Shown one piece after another: positions 36,470 through 45,384 of a stretch of DNA of 64,000 bases. Source of the DNA: FEN-1297 sp021817845 (lineage in GTDB: Bacteria; Bacteroidota; Ignavibacteria; Ignavibacteriales; Ignavibacteriaceae). The position numbers and the translations under genes were made by a program. The stretch lies in the NCBI GenBank assembly GCA_021817845.1, contig JAKAFW010000001.1:62001-126000 (forward strand), given 5' to 3'. Each line of letters starts with the position of its first letter. Position 1 is the first letter of the stretch. A model generated the notes under the pieces. It was given only the letters and a program-made list of their open reading frames with translations. It was not told the DNA's origin and did no database searches.

Positions 36470-37396
36470 ATGAAAATATTAAAGTATCTAATATATCTGT
36501 CGCCGATAATTGCCTTTACTATTGCAATAACTGTTAGGCAGTTAAATGAAGGTGCGCTTGGTACCAGGAATAATCCGATAAAAATTTATTTTACCCCTTC
36601 TGTTGACGCTAATAGAATTTCTTTCAATGCGACGGCTTTGACTGATTATTTACATAACAAAACCGGATGGTATTTTACAACCGCTGTTCCCGCAAGCTAC
36701 ATTGCCGTTGTTGAAGCATTTGGGTCAGACAAATGCGATATTGCAGCTATCAACACCTTTTCTTATTTGATGGCTAATGCTAAATACGGAGCTGAGGCAA
36801 AGTTAAGAGTTGTCCGCGAAGGAAATCAAACAACTTACAAAGGTCAAATTATTACCCGATACGATTCCGGCATAAACACCCTCGCCGATCTTAATGGTAA
36901 AACTATGGCGTACGTAGATCCCTCTTCTACTTCAGGTTACCTTTTACCAAAATCATTGCTCGAAAGTAAAGGAATAAAACCCAGCGAAACAGTTTTTGCA
37001 ATGCGCCATGATAACGTCGTTACTATGGTCTATCAACGCCAGGTTGACGCCGGCGCAACATATTACTCGCCCCCCGATTCAATTACCGGCGAAGTTATGG
37101 ATGCCCGCGGAAGAGTCCTAAAACAATTCCCTGATGTTGTTCAAAAGGTTAAAATTATTGGCTTCACTCAAGATATCCCTAACGACCCATGGGTCTTTAG
37201 AAAAAGTATGAATGAAGATATGAAAGAAAAATTGATTAATGCTATACTTGATTTTGCTTCCACTAAAATAGGTAAAAAAACTTTGTTCGATATTTACGAT
37301 ATTACCGGGCTTATTAGAACTACAGATAGCGATTACGATGGCATCAGAGATCTGCTAAAACAGCAACATATTTCATTTGAAAAGTTGGTGAAGTAA
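36470..37396 (+). CDS. phnD: Phosphate/phosphonate ABC transporter substrate-binding protein
   Basis: A 308-residue periplasmic binding protein with an N-terminal hydrophobic segment that may be an uncleaved anchor. PhnD family pattern: IKIYFTPSVDAN, DIAAINTFSYLMANAKYGAE, VDPSSTSGYLLPKSLLES, and the QVDAGATYYS segment. It would bind phosphonate, phosphite or phosphate. It overlaps phnC by one base (TAATG). Since phosphonate-degrading (C-P lyase) genes are absent and pstB-phoU follow, a phosphate or phosphite ligand is at least as likely as phosphonate. Confidence 0.88.
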   Translation: MKILKYLIYLSPIIAFTIAITVRQLNEGALGTRNNPIKIYFTPSVDANRISFNATALTDYLHNKTGWYFTTAVPASYIAVVEAFGSDKCDIAAINTFSYLMANAKYGAEAKLRVVREGNQTTYKGQIITRYDSGINTLADLNGKTMAYVDPSSTSGYLLPKSLLESKGIKPSETVFAMRHDNVVTMVYQRQVDAGATYYSPPDSITGEVMDARGRVLKQFPDVVQKVKIIGFTQDIPNDPWVFRKSMNEDMKEKLINAILDFASTKIGKKTLFDIYDITGLIRTTDSDYDGIRDLLKQQHISFEKLVK

Positions 37397-38157
37397 TGCT
37401 TTTAGAAATTCAAAATTTACATAAAATTTATAATAACGGTACTCACGCTCTTAAAGGTATAAGTTTTGGAGTTAATGAGGGCGAGTTCCTTGTTGTTATC
37501 GGTTTAAGCGGCTCCGGCAAGTCTACGCTTCTTCGCTGTATCAACCGCTTAATTGAACCTACCTCGGGTACTGTCCGTTTTCTCGGTAAAGATATTACCC
37601 ACATCAAAGGAGAAGAGTTAAGAAAAATTAAAGCACAAATAGGTATGGTCTTTCAGCAATTTAACTTAATTAAAAGACGTTCGGTGCTTTCAAATGTACT
37701 TAACGGTAAGCTCGGATCTCTTAGTACTTTTGATACTATTCTTGAAAAATATTCCGACGAAGTTTATAAAGAAGCTTACAAATGTTTAGAGACCGTTGGA
37801 ATAAGCGAAAAAGCAAAAGTTAGAGCTGATTCATTAAGCGGAGGACAACAGCAGCGTGTTGCTATTGCAAGAAGTTTAATGCAAAGCCCTAAGCTCCTCT
37901 TAGCCGATGAACCAGTTGCTTCACTTGACCCGGCAACTTCAAATTCTGTTATGCAGTACTTTGAAAAAGTAAACAAGGAATTCGGAACCACTGTTATTTG
38001 CAACCTCCATTTCCTTAGTCTCGTTAGAAGATATGCAACCAGAGTTATTGCGCTTAAAGCAGGAGAAATAATTTATCAGGGCGCTCCTTCGGACATTAAT
38101 GAAACCTGGTTTAGAACTATTTATGGCGAAGAAGCCGAAGAGGTAGAAATAAGATGA
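37396..38157 (+). CDS. phnC: Phosphonate-type ABC transporter ATPase
   Basis: A 253-residue ABC ATPase. Walker A GLSGSGKST, Q-loop QQFNLIKRRSVLSNVLNG (a PhnC signature), signature LSGGQQQRVAIARSL, Walker B LLADEPVASLDP, and an H-loop at NLHFLSL. It powers uptake by PhnE. It overlaps phnD by one base and phnE by four, so the three are coupled. Confidence 0.92.
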   Translation: MLLEIQNLHKIYNNGTHALKGISFGVNEGEFLVVIGLSGSGKSTLLRCINRLIEPTSGTVRFLGKDITHIKGEELRKIKAQIGMVFQQFNLIKRRSVLSNVLNGKLGSLSTFDTILEKYSDEVYKEAYKCLETVGISEKAKVRADSLSGGQQQRVAIARSLMQSPKLLLADEPVASLDPATSNSVMQYFEKVNKEFGTTVICNLHFLSLVRRYATRVIALKAGEIIYQGAPSDINETWFRTIYGEEAEEVEIR

Positions 38158-39230
38158 TTTTAGACCCGGAACTTGAATTGCATCCGCAAAAATTAATTGC
38201 GAATAGGAAGAGGAAAGCTGATAAGTTTAATCTTTATAAAGCAATTTTTTTAGATATATTTTTTGTCTTCTACTTCATTCTTGTTGTTCAACGCGCTATC
38301 TATTATAAATTTATCCTGAATCTAAGCGACTTACCGTTTTCGTGGAATGAAATATTATCCATCTTTATCGGTAGCGTCATTATCGGAACTTTTTGGGCTT
38401 TATCCAAAACATCACTCTCATGCAAACTTTTAGGAATTGCAAAAGATAATAAAACAACAAAATGGACTGTGGAAATTTTTGGATGGTCGTTGTTTAATAT
38501 TACGTTTATTGCAGGATGGATTGTTACAAAAATTTCAATTGTCGGGCTTTTTAGTAGTGAAGGAATTGCAGGCGCGGAAAGGCTCTTCGGAGCTATGTTC
38601 ACACCTCAGTTCAGAATATTTGACGATGCTCTCTTCGCTATGATTGAAACTATTTATATTGCGTTAATTGCTACTTTAATCTCGATTCCACCCACTCTCG
38701 TCCTTAGTTTTTTTACAGCCAGAAATTTAATGAAAGATAATAAAATATCTTTTGCGGTTTATTATGTCTTGCGAATTATCTTGAACTTTATCCGGTCAAT
38801 TGAACCACTTATCTGGGCAATTATATTTTCGGTATGGGTAGGCATTGGTCCTTTTGCCGGTATGATTGCGCTTCTTGTCCATACTATTGCATCTAATGCA
38901 AAGTTATACTCCGAGGCTATCGAAGGTATCGAACAAGGTCCGGTCGAAGCTATCTCGGCTACCGGCGCAAACAAAATTCAAGTTGTTTGGCATGGAGTAG
39001 TTCCACAAATCGTTCTGCCGTTTTTGTCTTTTACAATTTATCGTTGGGATATAAATGTTAGAATGGCAACTATTATCGGGCTTGTCGGAGGCGGCGGTAT
39101 CGGAACTATGCTAATGCAATATCAAGGTTTAGCTCGATGGCATGAAGTAGGTTTGATTATTATTATGATAGCTTTTGTAGTTTGGATTATGGATTATGTA
39201 AGCGCTAAAATTCGCGAAGCGATATATTAA
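38154..39230 (+). CDS. phnE: Phosphonate-type ABC transporter permease
   Basis: A 358-residue permease with an N-terminal cytoplasmic segment (about 40 residues), a membrane helix near 42-65, another near 72-88, and the transport core of five to six helices. The EAA-like loop reads EGIEQGPVEAISATGANKIQ; PLIWAIIFSVWVGIGPFAG and GLVGGGGIGTMLMQYQGL are PhnE hallmarks. It is longer than the usual ~270-residue PhnE owing to its N-terminal extension. Ends the coupled trio. Confidence 0.9.
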   Translation: MILDPELELHPQKLIANRKRKADKFNLYKAIFLDIFFVFYFILVVQRAIYYKFILNLSDLPFSWNEILSIFIGSVIIGTFWALSKTSLSCKLLGIAKDNKTTKWTVEIFGWSLFNITFIAGWIVTKISIVGLFSSEGIAGAERLFGAMFTPQFRIFDDALFAMIETIYIALIATLISIPPTLVLSFFTARNLMKDNKISFAVYYVLRIILNFIRSIEPLIWAIIFSVWVGIGPFAGMIALLVHTIASNAKLYSEAIEGIEQGPVEAISATGANKIQVVWHGVVPQIVLPFLSFTIYRWDINVRMATIIGLVGGGGIGTMLMQYQGLARWHEVGLIIIMIAFVVWIMDYVSAKIREAIY

Positions 39231-39242
39231 TTGTGTTTTAGT

Positions 39243-39317
39243 GTTGGGTATTGAATATTACTCCATCACTCCAATATTCCAATACTCCAAAGACCCAACG
39301 CATGAAACTATTTTTTT
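39243..39317 (+). terminator. Probable terminator after phnE, with a repeat of ATTCCA/ACTCCA words
   Basis: GTTGGGT (39243-39249) and ACCCAAC (39293-39299) bracket a second pairing of ATTG-AATATT with AATATT-CCAAT; an eight-T tract follows at about 39309-39317. The right side is built of ATTCCA/ACTCCA words also seen at about 59618-59642. It could end the phnDCE message or be a dispersed repeat. Confidence 0.4.
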
Positions 39318-39348
39318 TGTATCTCTAATTGATGGTCAAACTCCTTAA

Positions 39349-40107
39349 ATGAAAGAAATAAAAATTCAGGTAAAAAATCTTGATCTGTTTTACGGCGATA
39401 AACAAGCGCTGAAAAATATTTCTTTAGATATCCCTGCAAATAAGGTCACTGCCCTAATCGGTCCCTCCGGATGTGGAAAATCTACTTTTATAAGAACAAT
39501 TAACCGGATGAATGAATTAATTCACGGCGTCAAAATAAAAGGCGATATTATAATAGACGGACAAAATATCTACGACAGAAACGTTGACGTTGTTAACTTG
39601 CGAAGAAGAATCGGCATGGTTTTTCAAAAATCTAATTTGTTTCCTAAAAGTATTTATGAAAATATTGTTTATGGCGCTAAGATAAATGGCCTAAGAAATA
39701 AAAAAGCTTTAAAGGAACTTGTTGAAAAAACTTTAACTCATGCGGCTTTATGGGATGAGGTAAAAGACAGATTAAACTCATCGGCATTAAGTTTATCGGG
39801 CGGTCAGCAGCAAAGACTTTGTATCGCTCGCGCGCTTGCCGTTGAGCCGGAAATTGTTTTAATGGATGAACCCGCAAGCGCGCTTGACCCCATAGCTACT
39901 GCAAAAATTGAGGAGCTGATTCACGAATTAAAAAGAAATTATACTATCGTTATTGTTACCCATAATATGCAGCAAGCCGCCAGGGTTAGTGATCAGACGG
40001 CTTTCTTTTATATCGGGGAGCTAATCGAATACGATAAAACAACAAAAATTTTTACTAACCCTTCTATCAAACAAACTGAAGACTATATCTCCGGCAGGTT
40101 TGGCTAA
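39349..40107 (+). CDS. pstB: Phosphate ABC transporter ATPase
   Basis: A 252-residue PstB: YGDKQALKNISLDI, Walker A GPSGCGKST, TINRMNEL and QKSNLFPKSIYENIVYG (PstB Q-loop), signature LSGGQQQRLCIARAL, Walker B VLMDEPASALDP, and the THNMQQAARVSDQTAFF segment diagnostic of PstB. It normally partners PstA and PstC, which are not in the window. Here it stands between phnE and phoU; either the Pst membrane genes lie elsewhere or it serves another permease. Confidence 0.95.
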   Translation: MKEIKIQVKNLDLFYGDKQALKNISLDIPANKVTALIGPSGCGKSTFIRTINRMNELIHGVKIKGDIIIDGQNIYDRNVDVVNLRRRIGMVFQKSNLFPKSIYENIVYGAKINGLRNKKALKELVEKTLTHAALWDEVKDRLNSSALSLSGGQQQRLCIARALAVEPEIVLMDEPASALDPIATAKIEELIHELKRNYTIVIVTHNMQQAARVSDQTAFFYIGELIEYDKTTKIFTNPSIKQTEDYISGRFG

Positions 40108-40130
40108 TTCATGAAAAAATAAGGTGTAAT

Positions 40131-40856
40131 ATGGAAAGACAATTTGATGTCCAGATAGAAAAATTGAAAAAGAAAATATTGAAGATGTGCAGTCTTGTGG
40201 ATGAACAGGTTGAATTTTCAATCAAAGCAATTGATGAGAATGATCATGAGCTTGCAAAGCTTGTTATCGAACGGGATGTCAAGGTCGATAAATATGATGT
40301 GAAAATTGAAAAAATCTGTCAAAAAATATTTGCGCTTAACCAACCTGTCGCTATGGATCTCAGATTAATCATGTCGGCTATTACCATCAATACAAATCTT
40401 GAAAGAATAGGAGACATTGCCGTAAATATTGCCGAAAACTTTCTTATCCTAAAATCTAAACCGGATTTTATCTCACGTACAAAATATTCCGAAATGGCAA
40501 AGCTTGTAAAAGAAATGATCCGCAATGCAATTGATTCCTTTATCCAAAATGATCCTAAGCTGGCGCAAAAGGTGATCCAAACAGATCCAATTATTGATAG
40601 TTATAACATCGAGAATCATCAAATCCTAATTGAGTTGATGAAGGAAAACCCCGGCAATATCGAGCCTGCAGTTGCTCTGTTAGTTATTTCCCGGCAGCTT
40701 GAAAGACTGGGCGACCATGCTACAAATGTTGCCGAAGATGTTTACTTTATCGTTGAAGCGCAAATGATTAAGCATAAATATGAAAAGTTCATCATGGAAG
40801 ATAACCCCGATGAAGATGATGATGACGACGAAATTGAAATTAAAAATAATCCGTAG
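40131..40856 (+). CDS. phoU: Phosphate signalling protein PhoU
   Basis: A 241-residue protein with two PhoU three-helix repeats, each with the metal-binding E(R)xGD pattern: NLERIGDIAVNIAEN (about residue 90) and QLERLGDHATNVAED (about 197). It damps phosphate import and the PhoR/PhoB response. It has an acidic C-terminal tail (DEDDDDDEIEIK), beyond the family core, of unknown meaning. It follows pstB by 23 bases and probably shares its message. Confidence 0.95.
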   Translation: MERQFDVQIEKLKKKILKMCSLVDEQVEFSIKAIDENDHELAKLVIERDVKVDKYDVKIEKICQKIFALNQPVAMDLRLIMSAITINTNLERIGDIAVNIAENFLILKSKPDFISRTKYSEMAKLVKEMIRNAIDSFIQNDPKLAQKVIQTDPIIDSYNIENHQILIELMKENPGNIEPAVALLVISRQLERLGDHATNVAEDVYFIVEAQMIKHKYEKFIMEDNPDEDDDDDEIEIKNNP

Positions 40857-40884
40857 ACTGCAAAGTACGGGGGTAATTTTTTCT

Positions 40885-41466
40885 CTACTTTTTACCTGAA
40901 AAGTTATCTAATATCCCTAATAAAATTTCTTTTGTAGCTTGGTGTTTTTCATTACCGGTAATCTGGCTTATCTTACCAGTAAACAAAAGTCCCCAACTTT
41001 GATTAACCCAAAATGAACCTAACGATGCATTAACCGTTTCTTTCTTCTCTAAATAAGCGTCTGTTAATACTGAGTTTAATAATTCTTCCTCTTTACTAAA
41101 AAGACTCTTTACAAACTTTAATTCTTTCTCAAAAATATTTTCTTTTAATAAATTCAAAAGCGTTTCATAAATCAATCTGTATTTTTGATGGACCGTCTCT
41201 TTGTAATTCAAATATTCTGTAAAAAGAATTTTTAAGTCACTCTCTTGACCATTAAATAGATTTTTTATATCGTCTAATAACTGTGTTGCCTCCCAATCAA
41301 GGGCAGCATAGAAAAGTTCATCTTTCGATTTGAAATAATGATAGATAGTCGCTTTGCCTATCCTTAAATCGCGGGCAATTTCATCAAGGGTGGTCTTATT
41401 CAACCCATGTTTTGCGAAACGTTTATCTGCTGCTTTAATTATTTGAAGTTTTCTTTCTTTTTCCAT
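40885..41466 (-). CDS. TetR-family transcriptional regulator
   Basis: A 193-residue regulator with an N-terminal helix-turn-helix: TLDEIARDLRIGKATIYHYFKSKDELFY. The variable C-terminal ligand domain gives no clue to the inducer. The frame is open to a TTG at 41478, but the ATG at 41466 (MEKERK) is preferred. It is convergent with phoU and stands alone; it may regulate itself or a divergent partner, but the neighbour on the far side (42040) is more than 550 bases away. Confidence 0.85.
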   Translation of the reverse strand: MEKERKLQIIKAADKRFAKHGLNKTTLDEIARDLRIGKATIYHYFKSKDELFYAALDWEATQLLDDIKNLFNGQESDLKILFTEYLNYKETVHQKYRLIYETLLNLLKENIFEKELKFVKSLFSKEEELLNSVLTDAYLEKKETVNASLGSFWVNQSWGLLFTGKISQITGNEKHQATKEILLGILDNFSGKK

Positions 41467-42039
41467 TCCAATTATCAATAGATTTTTCTTTTATAAAAAA
41501 TTACACATCCGAAAATAACAATTAAATAAATAAAGGGCACCTCTGATAACTCCTTTGAAAAACCAGATGGGATAATGAAATGTTGGAGAATTGTCCACAA
41601 TTTTATTCTTCCATCATCCTTTCGATCACTTGTAACTCTTTACTCGTCATACTCTCCCATCGTTTGCCATTTTTGTCACACATTAATCCTTTTTCCTTCG
41701 TTTTTTACCTAAAATTTCTCCATTCCTACTAGGCCTCTGCTAAGCCTATGCCAAGCCTCCAGCAAGCTTATAAATCTTACCTAAATATTGCAAAAAAAAT
41801 AGTGTGACAAAAATGACACACTCTCATTCACATAAGTAGCATCTTAAACAGATTTTTCTATGCATAGCACTAATGGCACCTTACAATAAAAATGAGGAAT
41901 AAATTTTGGTTTTTAACTATTCTCTAAAAAAATTATCTATAAACGAAACATCGTCAACAATTAAAAAAATTATTTTATGTAGGGAAATTATTATATTAAA
42001 AACAATAAAAAATCATTGTTTCATAAATCGGAGAATAAA
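41467..42039. other. Intergenic region with a long-range inverted repeat
   Basis: A 573-base spacer between the divergent TetR gene and a tiny membrane protein gene. It contains CATTTTTGTCACAC at 41668-41681 and its exact inverse GTGTGACAAAAATG at 41802-41815, plus a run of near-repeats (AGGCCTCTGCTAAGCCT, then TATGCCAAGCCTCC) around 41730-41762. No coding frame is evident. See finding. Confidence 0.5.
41668..41815. repeat. 14-base inverted repeat 120 bases apart
   Basis: CATTTTTGTCACAC and GTGTGACAAAAATG are perfect inverses. The second arm is followed by ACACAC, so that arm is itself flanked by GTGTG/CACAC. The 120 bases between the arms contain the repeated AAGCCT words. Could be operators for the divergent TetR gene or ends of a very small degenerate element. 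Confidence 0.55.
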
Positions 42040-42279
42040 ATGACTAATGAAAAAAACTCTTCTTCATTAAACCATGATGAGAAAAAAAACTCTAAAAACC
42101 ACCACGTTGGAAATGATAACGGAATGGTAGGTGGAATATACGGAATGGCTTTCATTGGAGCTGCCATATATTTTATCCAACACGCTGCCACATTCTGGTT
42201 GGGAGTGCTGGGTATTATCAAATCCTTATTGTGGCCTGCAGTTTTAATCTATAAATTACTTGAATTTTTAAAAGCATAA
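42040..42279 (+). CDS. Small membrane protein
   Basis: A 79-residue protein: a polar, lysine- and asparagine-rich N-terminus of about 35 residues (TNEKNSSSLNHDEKKNSKNH) and then a hydrophobic part (MVGGIYGMAFIGAAIYFIQH to LLWPAVLIYKLLEFLKA) with two membrane segments. GGAG at 42030 and the ATG at 42040 give the start, in preference to an in-frame ATG 24 bases earlier. I recognise no named family. Confidence 0.65.
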   Translation: MTNEKNSSSLNHDEKKNSKNHHVGNDNGMVGGIYGMAFIGAAIYFIQHAATFWLGVLGIIKSLLWPAVLIYKLLEFLKA

Positions 42280-42506
42280 ATGGATTAAATATTTAAAGTA
42301 GTAAGGAAGCCTTACAAGAAAGGTTTGAAGTTTGAATTGTACAGAGAAACGCTAACTGTAAGAAATTCAGTTTGGCAGGATAATCTTATTTTATTTAGAT
42401 ATTAAACATTTCCATATTGATAGAAATCAATTTTTATTGCAATACTTAAAAATCAACTTGACATTATTATCAAGCACACTTATCTTTGCTAATAAATTTA
42501 AGAATA

Positions 42507-42665
42507 ATGAACAACACGAAAAAAAATATTACTTCAGAAATAGCCGCAGTAACCACAAGCGGTCACTGTGTTGTTATAACAAATTCTTTAAGTTACACTT
42601 CTTTAGATATCATTCTATGGATTTCGATTATTATTAGCGTGCTAGGAATTATTATTCTAGGCTAA
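42507..42665 (+). CDS. Possible 52-residue membrane microprotein
   Basis: ATG at 42507, TAA at 42663. The product has a polar first half (MNNTKKNITSEIAAVTTSGH) and one C-terminal membrane helix (LDIILWISIIISVLGIIILG). The layout, polar N-terminus and hydrophobic C-terminus, resembles the preceding small protein. There is no convincing ribosome site, so this is tentative. Confidence 0.3.
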   Translation: MNNTKKNITSEIAAVTTSGHCVVITNSLSYTSLDIILWISIIISVLGIIILG

Positions 42666-42673
42666 TAACAATA

Positions 42674-42725
42674 GTCAATCCCAAATCAAATTAAACAAAA
42701 TTAAAAAAATAGATTCGGGATTGAC
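42674..42725 (+). terminator. Stem-loop after the small membrane genes
   Basis: GTCAATCCC (42674-42682) pairs perfectly with GGGATTGAC (42717-42725), with AATC/GATT adding pairs inside after a mismatch; loop of about 24 bases rich in A. No T tract follows, so a terminator role is uncertain. Confidence 0.4.
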
Positions 42726-42961
42726 GAAGCCCAAAAGTAATATCTGAAGTCTTTTTTATTCAGAGGCTACTGTGAGATCTCGATTCGAAAATAACGGCCG
42801 TCAAAATACTTCCAAAAGAAGTTTTGATAATTATGCCTTACTCACCAAAAGTGTTGTATTATTAAAACAACATCTCACCAAATGCTTTGTAATTATTGCT
42901 CTGTTCGCTGACACAAAAATTTATCTACCGCAGTGGATAAATAATATTTGTGAACTAACTA

Positions 42962-43049
42962 TTAGCCGCATCTAGGCTAAAGAAAATCGCTTCTCTTAGC
43001 GGTGATCTTTCGTAGCTTGGATGCAAAAAATAAAAGCAATAAAAAGCTA
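42962..43049 (+). promoter_or_regulatory. Run of three small hairpins in the ilvB leader
   Basis: TTAGCC-gcatcta-GGCTAA (42962-42980), CGCT-tctctt-AGCG (42988-43001) and TAGCTT...AAGCTA (43013-43049) lie 87 bases before the ilvB start. GAAAGGA just before the ATG at 43136 is the ribosome site. The hairpins are weak one by one; an attenuation role is only a possibility. Confidence 0.35.
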
Positions 43050-43135
43050 GGTTCCATTTACAATATTATTTTGAAAATAATTCTTCTTAGTAAGGAAAAT
43101 TTAATTTTTCTTAGAAAACGATAGAAAGGAAAAAT

Positions 43136-44854
43136 ATGATAACCTCAAAACTAAAGTTGTCCGGTGCAGATATATTTTTTGAGTGCTTAAAAAGAGAAAA
43201 GGTTGAGATAATCTTCGGCTACCCCGGGGGTGCAGTGCTTAAGTTGTATGAAAAGCTCTATGATGTCGATTTCCTAAAACATATTTTGGTACGTCATGAA
43301 CAAGGCGCAACCCACATGGCTGAAGGTTATGCAAAAGCTACCGGTAAAGTTGGTGTAGTTCTTGTTACTTCAGGACCTGGTGCGACGAATACTGTGACTG
43401 GAATAGCGGACGCATATATGGATTCTGTCCCTATTGTCATATTTACCGGGCAAGTGCCTACTCATCTTATCGGAAATGATGCCTTCCAGGAAGCTGATAT
43501 TGTTGGTATCACGCGTCCAATAACAAAACATAATTTCCTTGTCCGTGATGTTAACGAATTAGCTTCAACAATTAAAAAGGCATTCTATATTGCTTCAACC
43601 GGAAGACCCGGACCTGTTCTTGTCGATCTGCCTAAAGATGTTATAAATTCTGTCTGCGAATTTGACTATCCTGAAAAGATTGAAATGCGCGGATATAAAC
43701 CCACTTTTTTAGGACATCAAAATCAAATTAAAAAAGCTGCCGATATCATAAAAAAAGCAAAACGACCATTGCTTTATGTCGGAGGCGGAGTTATTATGTC
43801 CAACGGATATCGCGAACTTAGACTTTTTGCAAAAGAAAATAATCTCCCTGTTACAATGACGCTCCAGGGGCTTGGCGCCTTTCCAATGACCGATGGACAA
43901 TCTCTTGGAATGCTGGGTATGCACGGAACTTATTGGGCTAACCAAGCTGTTAATAATTGCGATGTCCTTGTCTCGCTCGGAGCTCGCTTTGACGATAGAG
44001 TCACCGGGAAAGTTGATTCATTTGCCCCCAACGCATATAAAATTCATGTTGATATCGACCCTACATGCATTGACAAAAACGTAATAGTTGATCTTCCTAT
44101 TGTTGGCGACGTAAAACATGTCCTTGCAGAATTAGCCGCTGAGTTTGAGGAGGCTCCGGATTTAGCTCAATGGTGGAATGAAATAAATCAGTGGCGTGAA
44201 GAATGCCCCCTTCATTATGAAAAGAATGACGGAAAGTTAAGAACGGAATATATTATTGAAAAACTTTCTGAAAAAACTAAAGGAGAAGCTGTTGTAATAA
44301 CTGACGTCGGTCAACATCAAATGTGGGTTTCCCAATACTATAAATTTACCAACCCTCGTTCTCATTTAACGAGTGGCGGACTTGGCACAATGGGATTTTC
44401 CTTGCCTGCGTCAATCGGTGCTGCATTTGGAATTAAGGATAGACCAATCATTTCTATCAGCGGTGACGGTGGGTTTCAAATGAATATCCAAGAACTTGTT
44501 ACCGTCGCCTTTTATAAACTTCCGATTAAAATCATAATAATAAATAATAGTTTCTTGGGAATGGTTCGTCAGTGGCAGGAATTATTCCATGCAGAAAAAT
44601 ACAGTTTTACAGATCTTTCGGAAAGCAATCCCAATTTTGTTAAGGTGGGTGAAGCTTTCGGAATAAAATCCTTTTCTACAAATACTCCTGCAAATGTTGA
44701 CTCAATTCTTGATGAGGCTTTTGCTTATAACGACGGACCTGTTTTAATAGAATTTAAAGTTGTGAAGGAAGATATGGTTTTCCCTATTATCCCAGCTGGT
44801 CAAACAGTAAAAGAAATAATGACAAAACGTCTTGATCCTAAGGAAATGGTGTAA
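43136..44854 (+). CDS. ilvB: Acetolactate synthase large subunit
   Basis: A 572-residue ThDP enzyme. Catalytic glutamate in RHEQGATHMAEGYA (about residue 55), TSGPGATN, the PHS-type domain and the ThDP/Mg motif GDGGFQMNIQELVT...IIIINN (about 442-470). It condenses two pyruvates to acetolactate (valine/leucine) or pyruvate with 2-oxobutyrate (isoleucine). Ribosome site GAAAGGA. It leads the long ilv-leu-glt run and is followed at 3 bases by ilvN. Confidence 0.97.
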   Translation: MITSKLKLSGADIFFECLKREKVEIIFGYPGGAVLKLYEKLYDVDFLKHILVRHEQGATHMAEGYAKATGKVGVVLVTSGPGATNTVTGIADAYMDSVPIVIFTGQVPTHLIGNDAFQEADIVGITRPITKHNFLVRDVNELASTIKKAFYIASTGRPGPVLVDLPKDVINSVCEFDYPEKIEMRGYKPTFLGHQNQIKKAADIIKKAKRPLLYVGGGVIMSNGYRELRLFAKENNLPVTMTLQGLGAFPMTDGQSLGMLGMHGTYWANQAVNNCDVLVSLGARFDDRVTGKVDSFAPNAYKIHVDIDPTCIDKNVIVDLPIVGDVKHVLAELAAEFEEAPDLAQWWNEINQWREECPLHYEKNDGKLRTEYIIEKLSEKTKGEAVVITDVGQHQMWVSQYYKFTNPRSHLTSGGLGTMGFSLPASIGAAFGIKDRPIISISGDGGFQMNIQELVTVAFYKLPIKIIIINNSFLGMVRQWQELFHAEKYSFTDLSESNPNFVKVGEAFGIKSFSTNTPANVDSILDEAFAYNDGPVLIEFKVVKEDMVFPIIPAGQTVKEIMTKRLDPKEMV

Positions 44855-44857
44855 CCT

Positions 44858-45367
44858 ATGAAGCATACAATTGCAGTCTTAGTTGAAAATCAATATGGCG
44901 CTTTTAATCGCGTCGCTACAATGTTTAGCGGAAAAGGATTTAATATCCATAGCATTTCAATCGGCGAAACAGAAGTTCCTGAAGTCTCGAGAATGACAAT
45001 CGTAACCGAAGGTGAAGACAAGATAATTGAACAAGTCGTAAAACAGTTAAATCGGTTGATCGACACCATAAAGGTAATTGACTTAACCGGTCAAACAAGA
45101 GTTGAAAGAGAATTGGCACTAATAACCGTTTTCTATCAAAAAGGAACTCGTGCCGAAATTACTAACATCTGCGAAATATTTAGAGGAAATATTGTAGACA
45201 TAAATAACAAAACTCTTACTCTCGAAATCACCGGTCCCCCCGACAAGATAGATGCGGTAGTAAATGTTTTGGAACCTTACGGAATTAAAGAGATGGCTCG
45301 CTCCGGTACTGTTGCCCTTAAAAGAGGTGAGCAATTAAAACACGATAAAAAAGAAACTGTAGTATAA
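44858..45367 (+). CDS. ilvN: Acetolactate synthase small (regulatory) subunit
   Basis: A 169-residue protein with an N-terminal ACT domain (HTIAVLVENQYGAFNRVATM; the GxFxR type sensing valine) and the C-terminal ALS-small domain (RELALITVFYQKGTRAEI). It stabilises IlvB and confers branched-chain amino acid feedback. Starts three bases after ilvB and precedes ilvC by 17 bases. Confidence 0.95.
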   Translation: MKHTIAVLVENQYGAFNRVATMFSGKGFNIHSISIGETEVPEVSRMTIVTEGEDKIIEQVVKQLNRLIDTIKVIDLTGQTRVERELALITVFYQKGTRAEITNICEIFRGNIVDINNKTLTLEITGPPDKIDAVVNVLEPYGIKEMARSGTVALKRGEQLKHDKKETVV

Positions 45368-45384
45368 AAAAAAGGAAAAATAAA

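Larger units (their letters stand above)
42280..43135. other. Intergenic region holding a possible microprotein and the ilv operon leader
   Basis: About 856 bases between the small membrane protein and ilvB. It holds a possible 52-codon frame (42507-42665), a stem-loop (42674-42725) and three small hairpins before ilvB. One longer frame (42772-42975) has no ribosome site and no family resemblance. No T-box consensus or tRNA was seen. Confidence 0.45.

Noticed and set aside
42726..43135. T-box leader or leader peptide for ilvB
   Set aside because: No T-box sequence is present, and the 67-codon frame at 42772 has no ribosome site and no clear run of Leu, Ile or Val codons.
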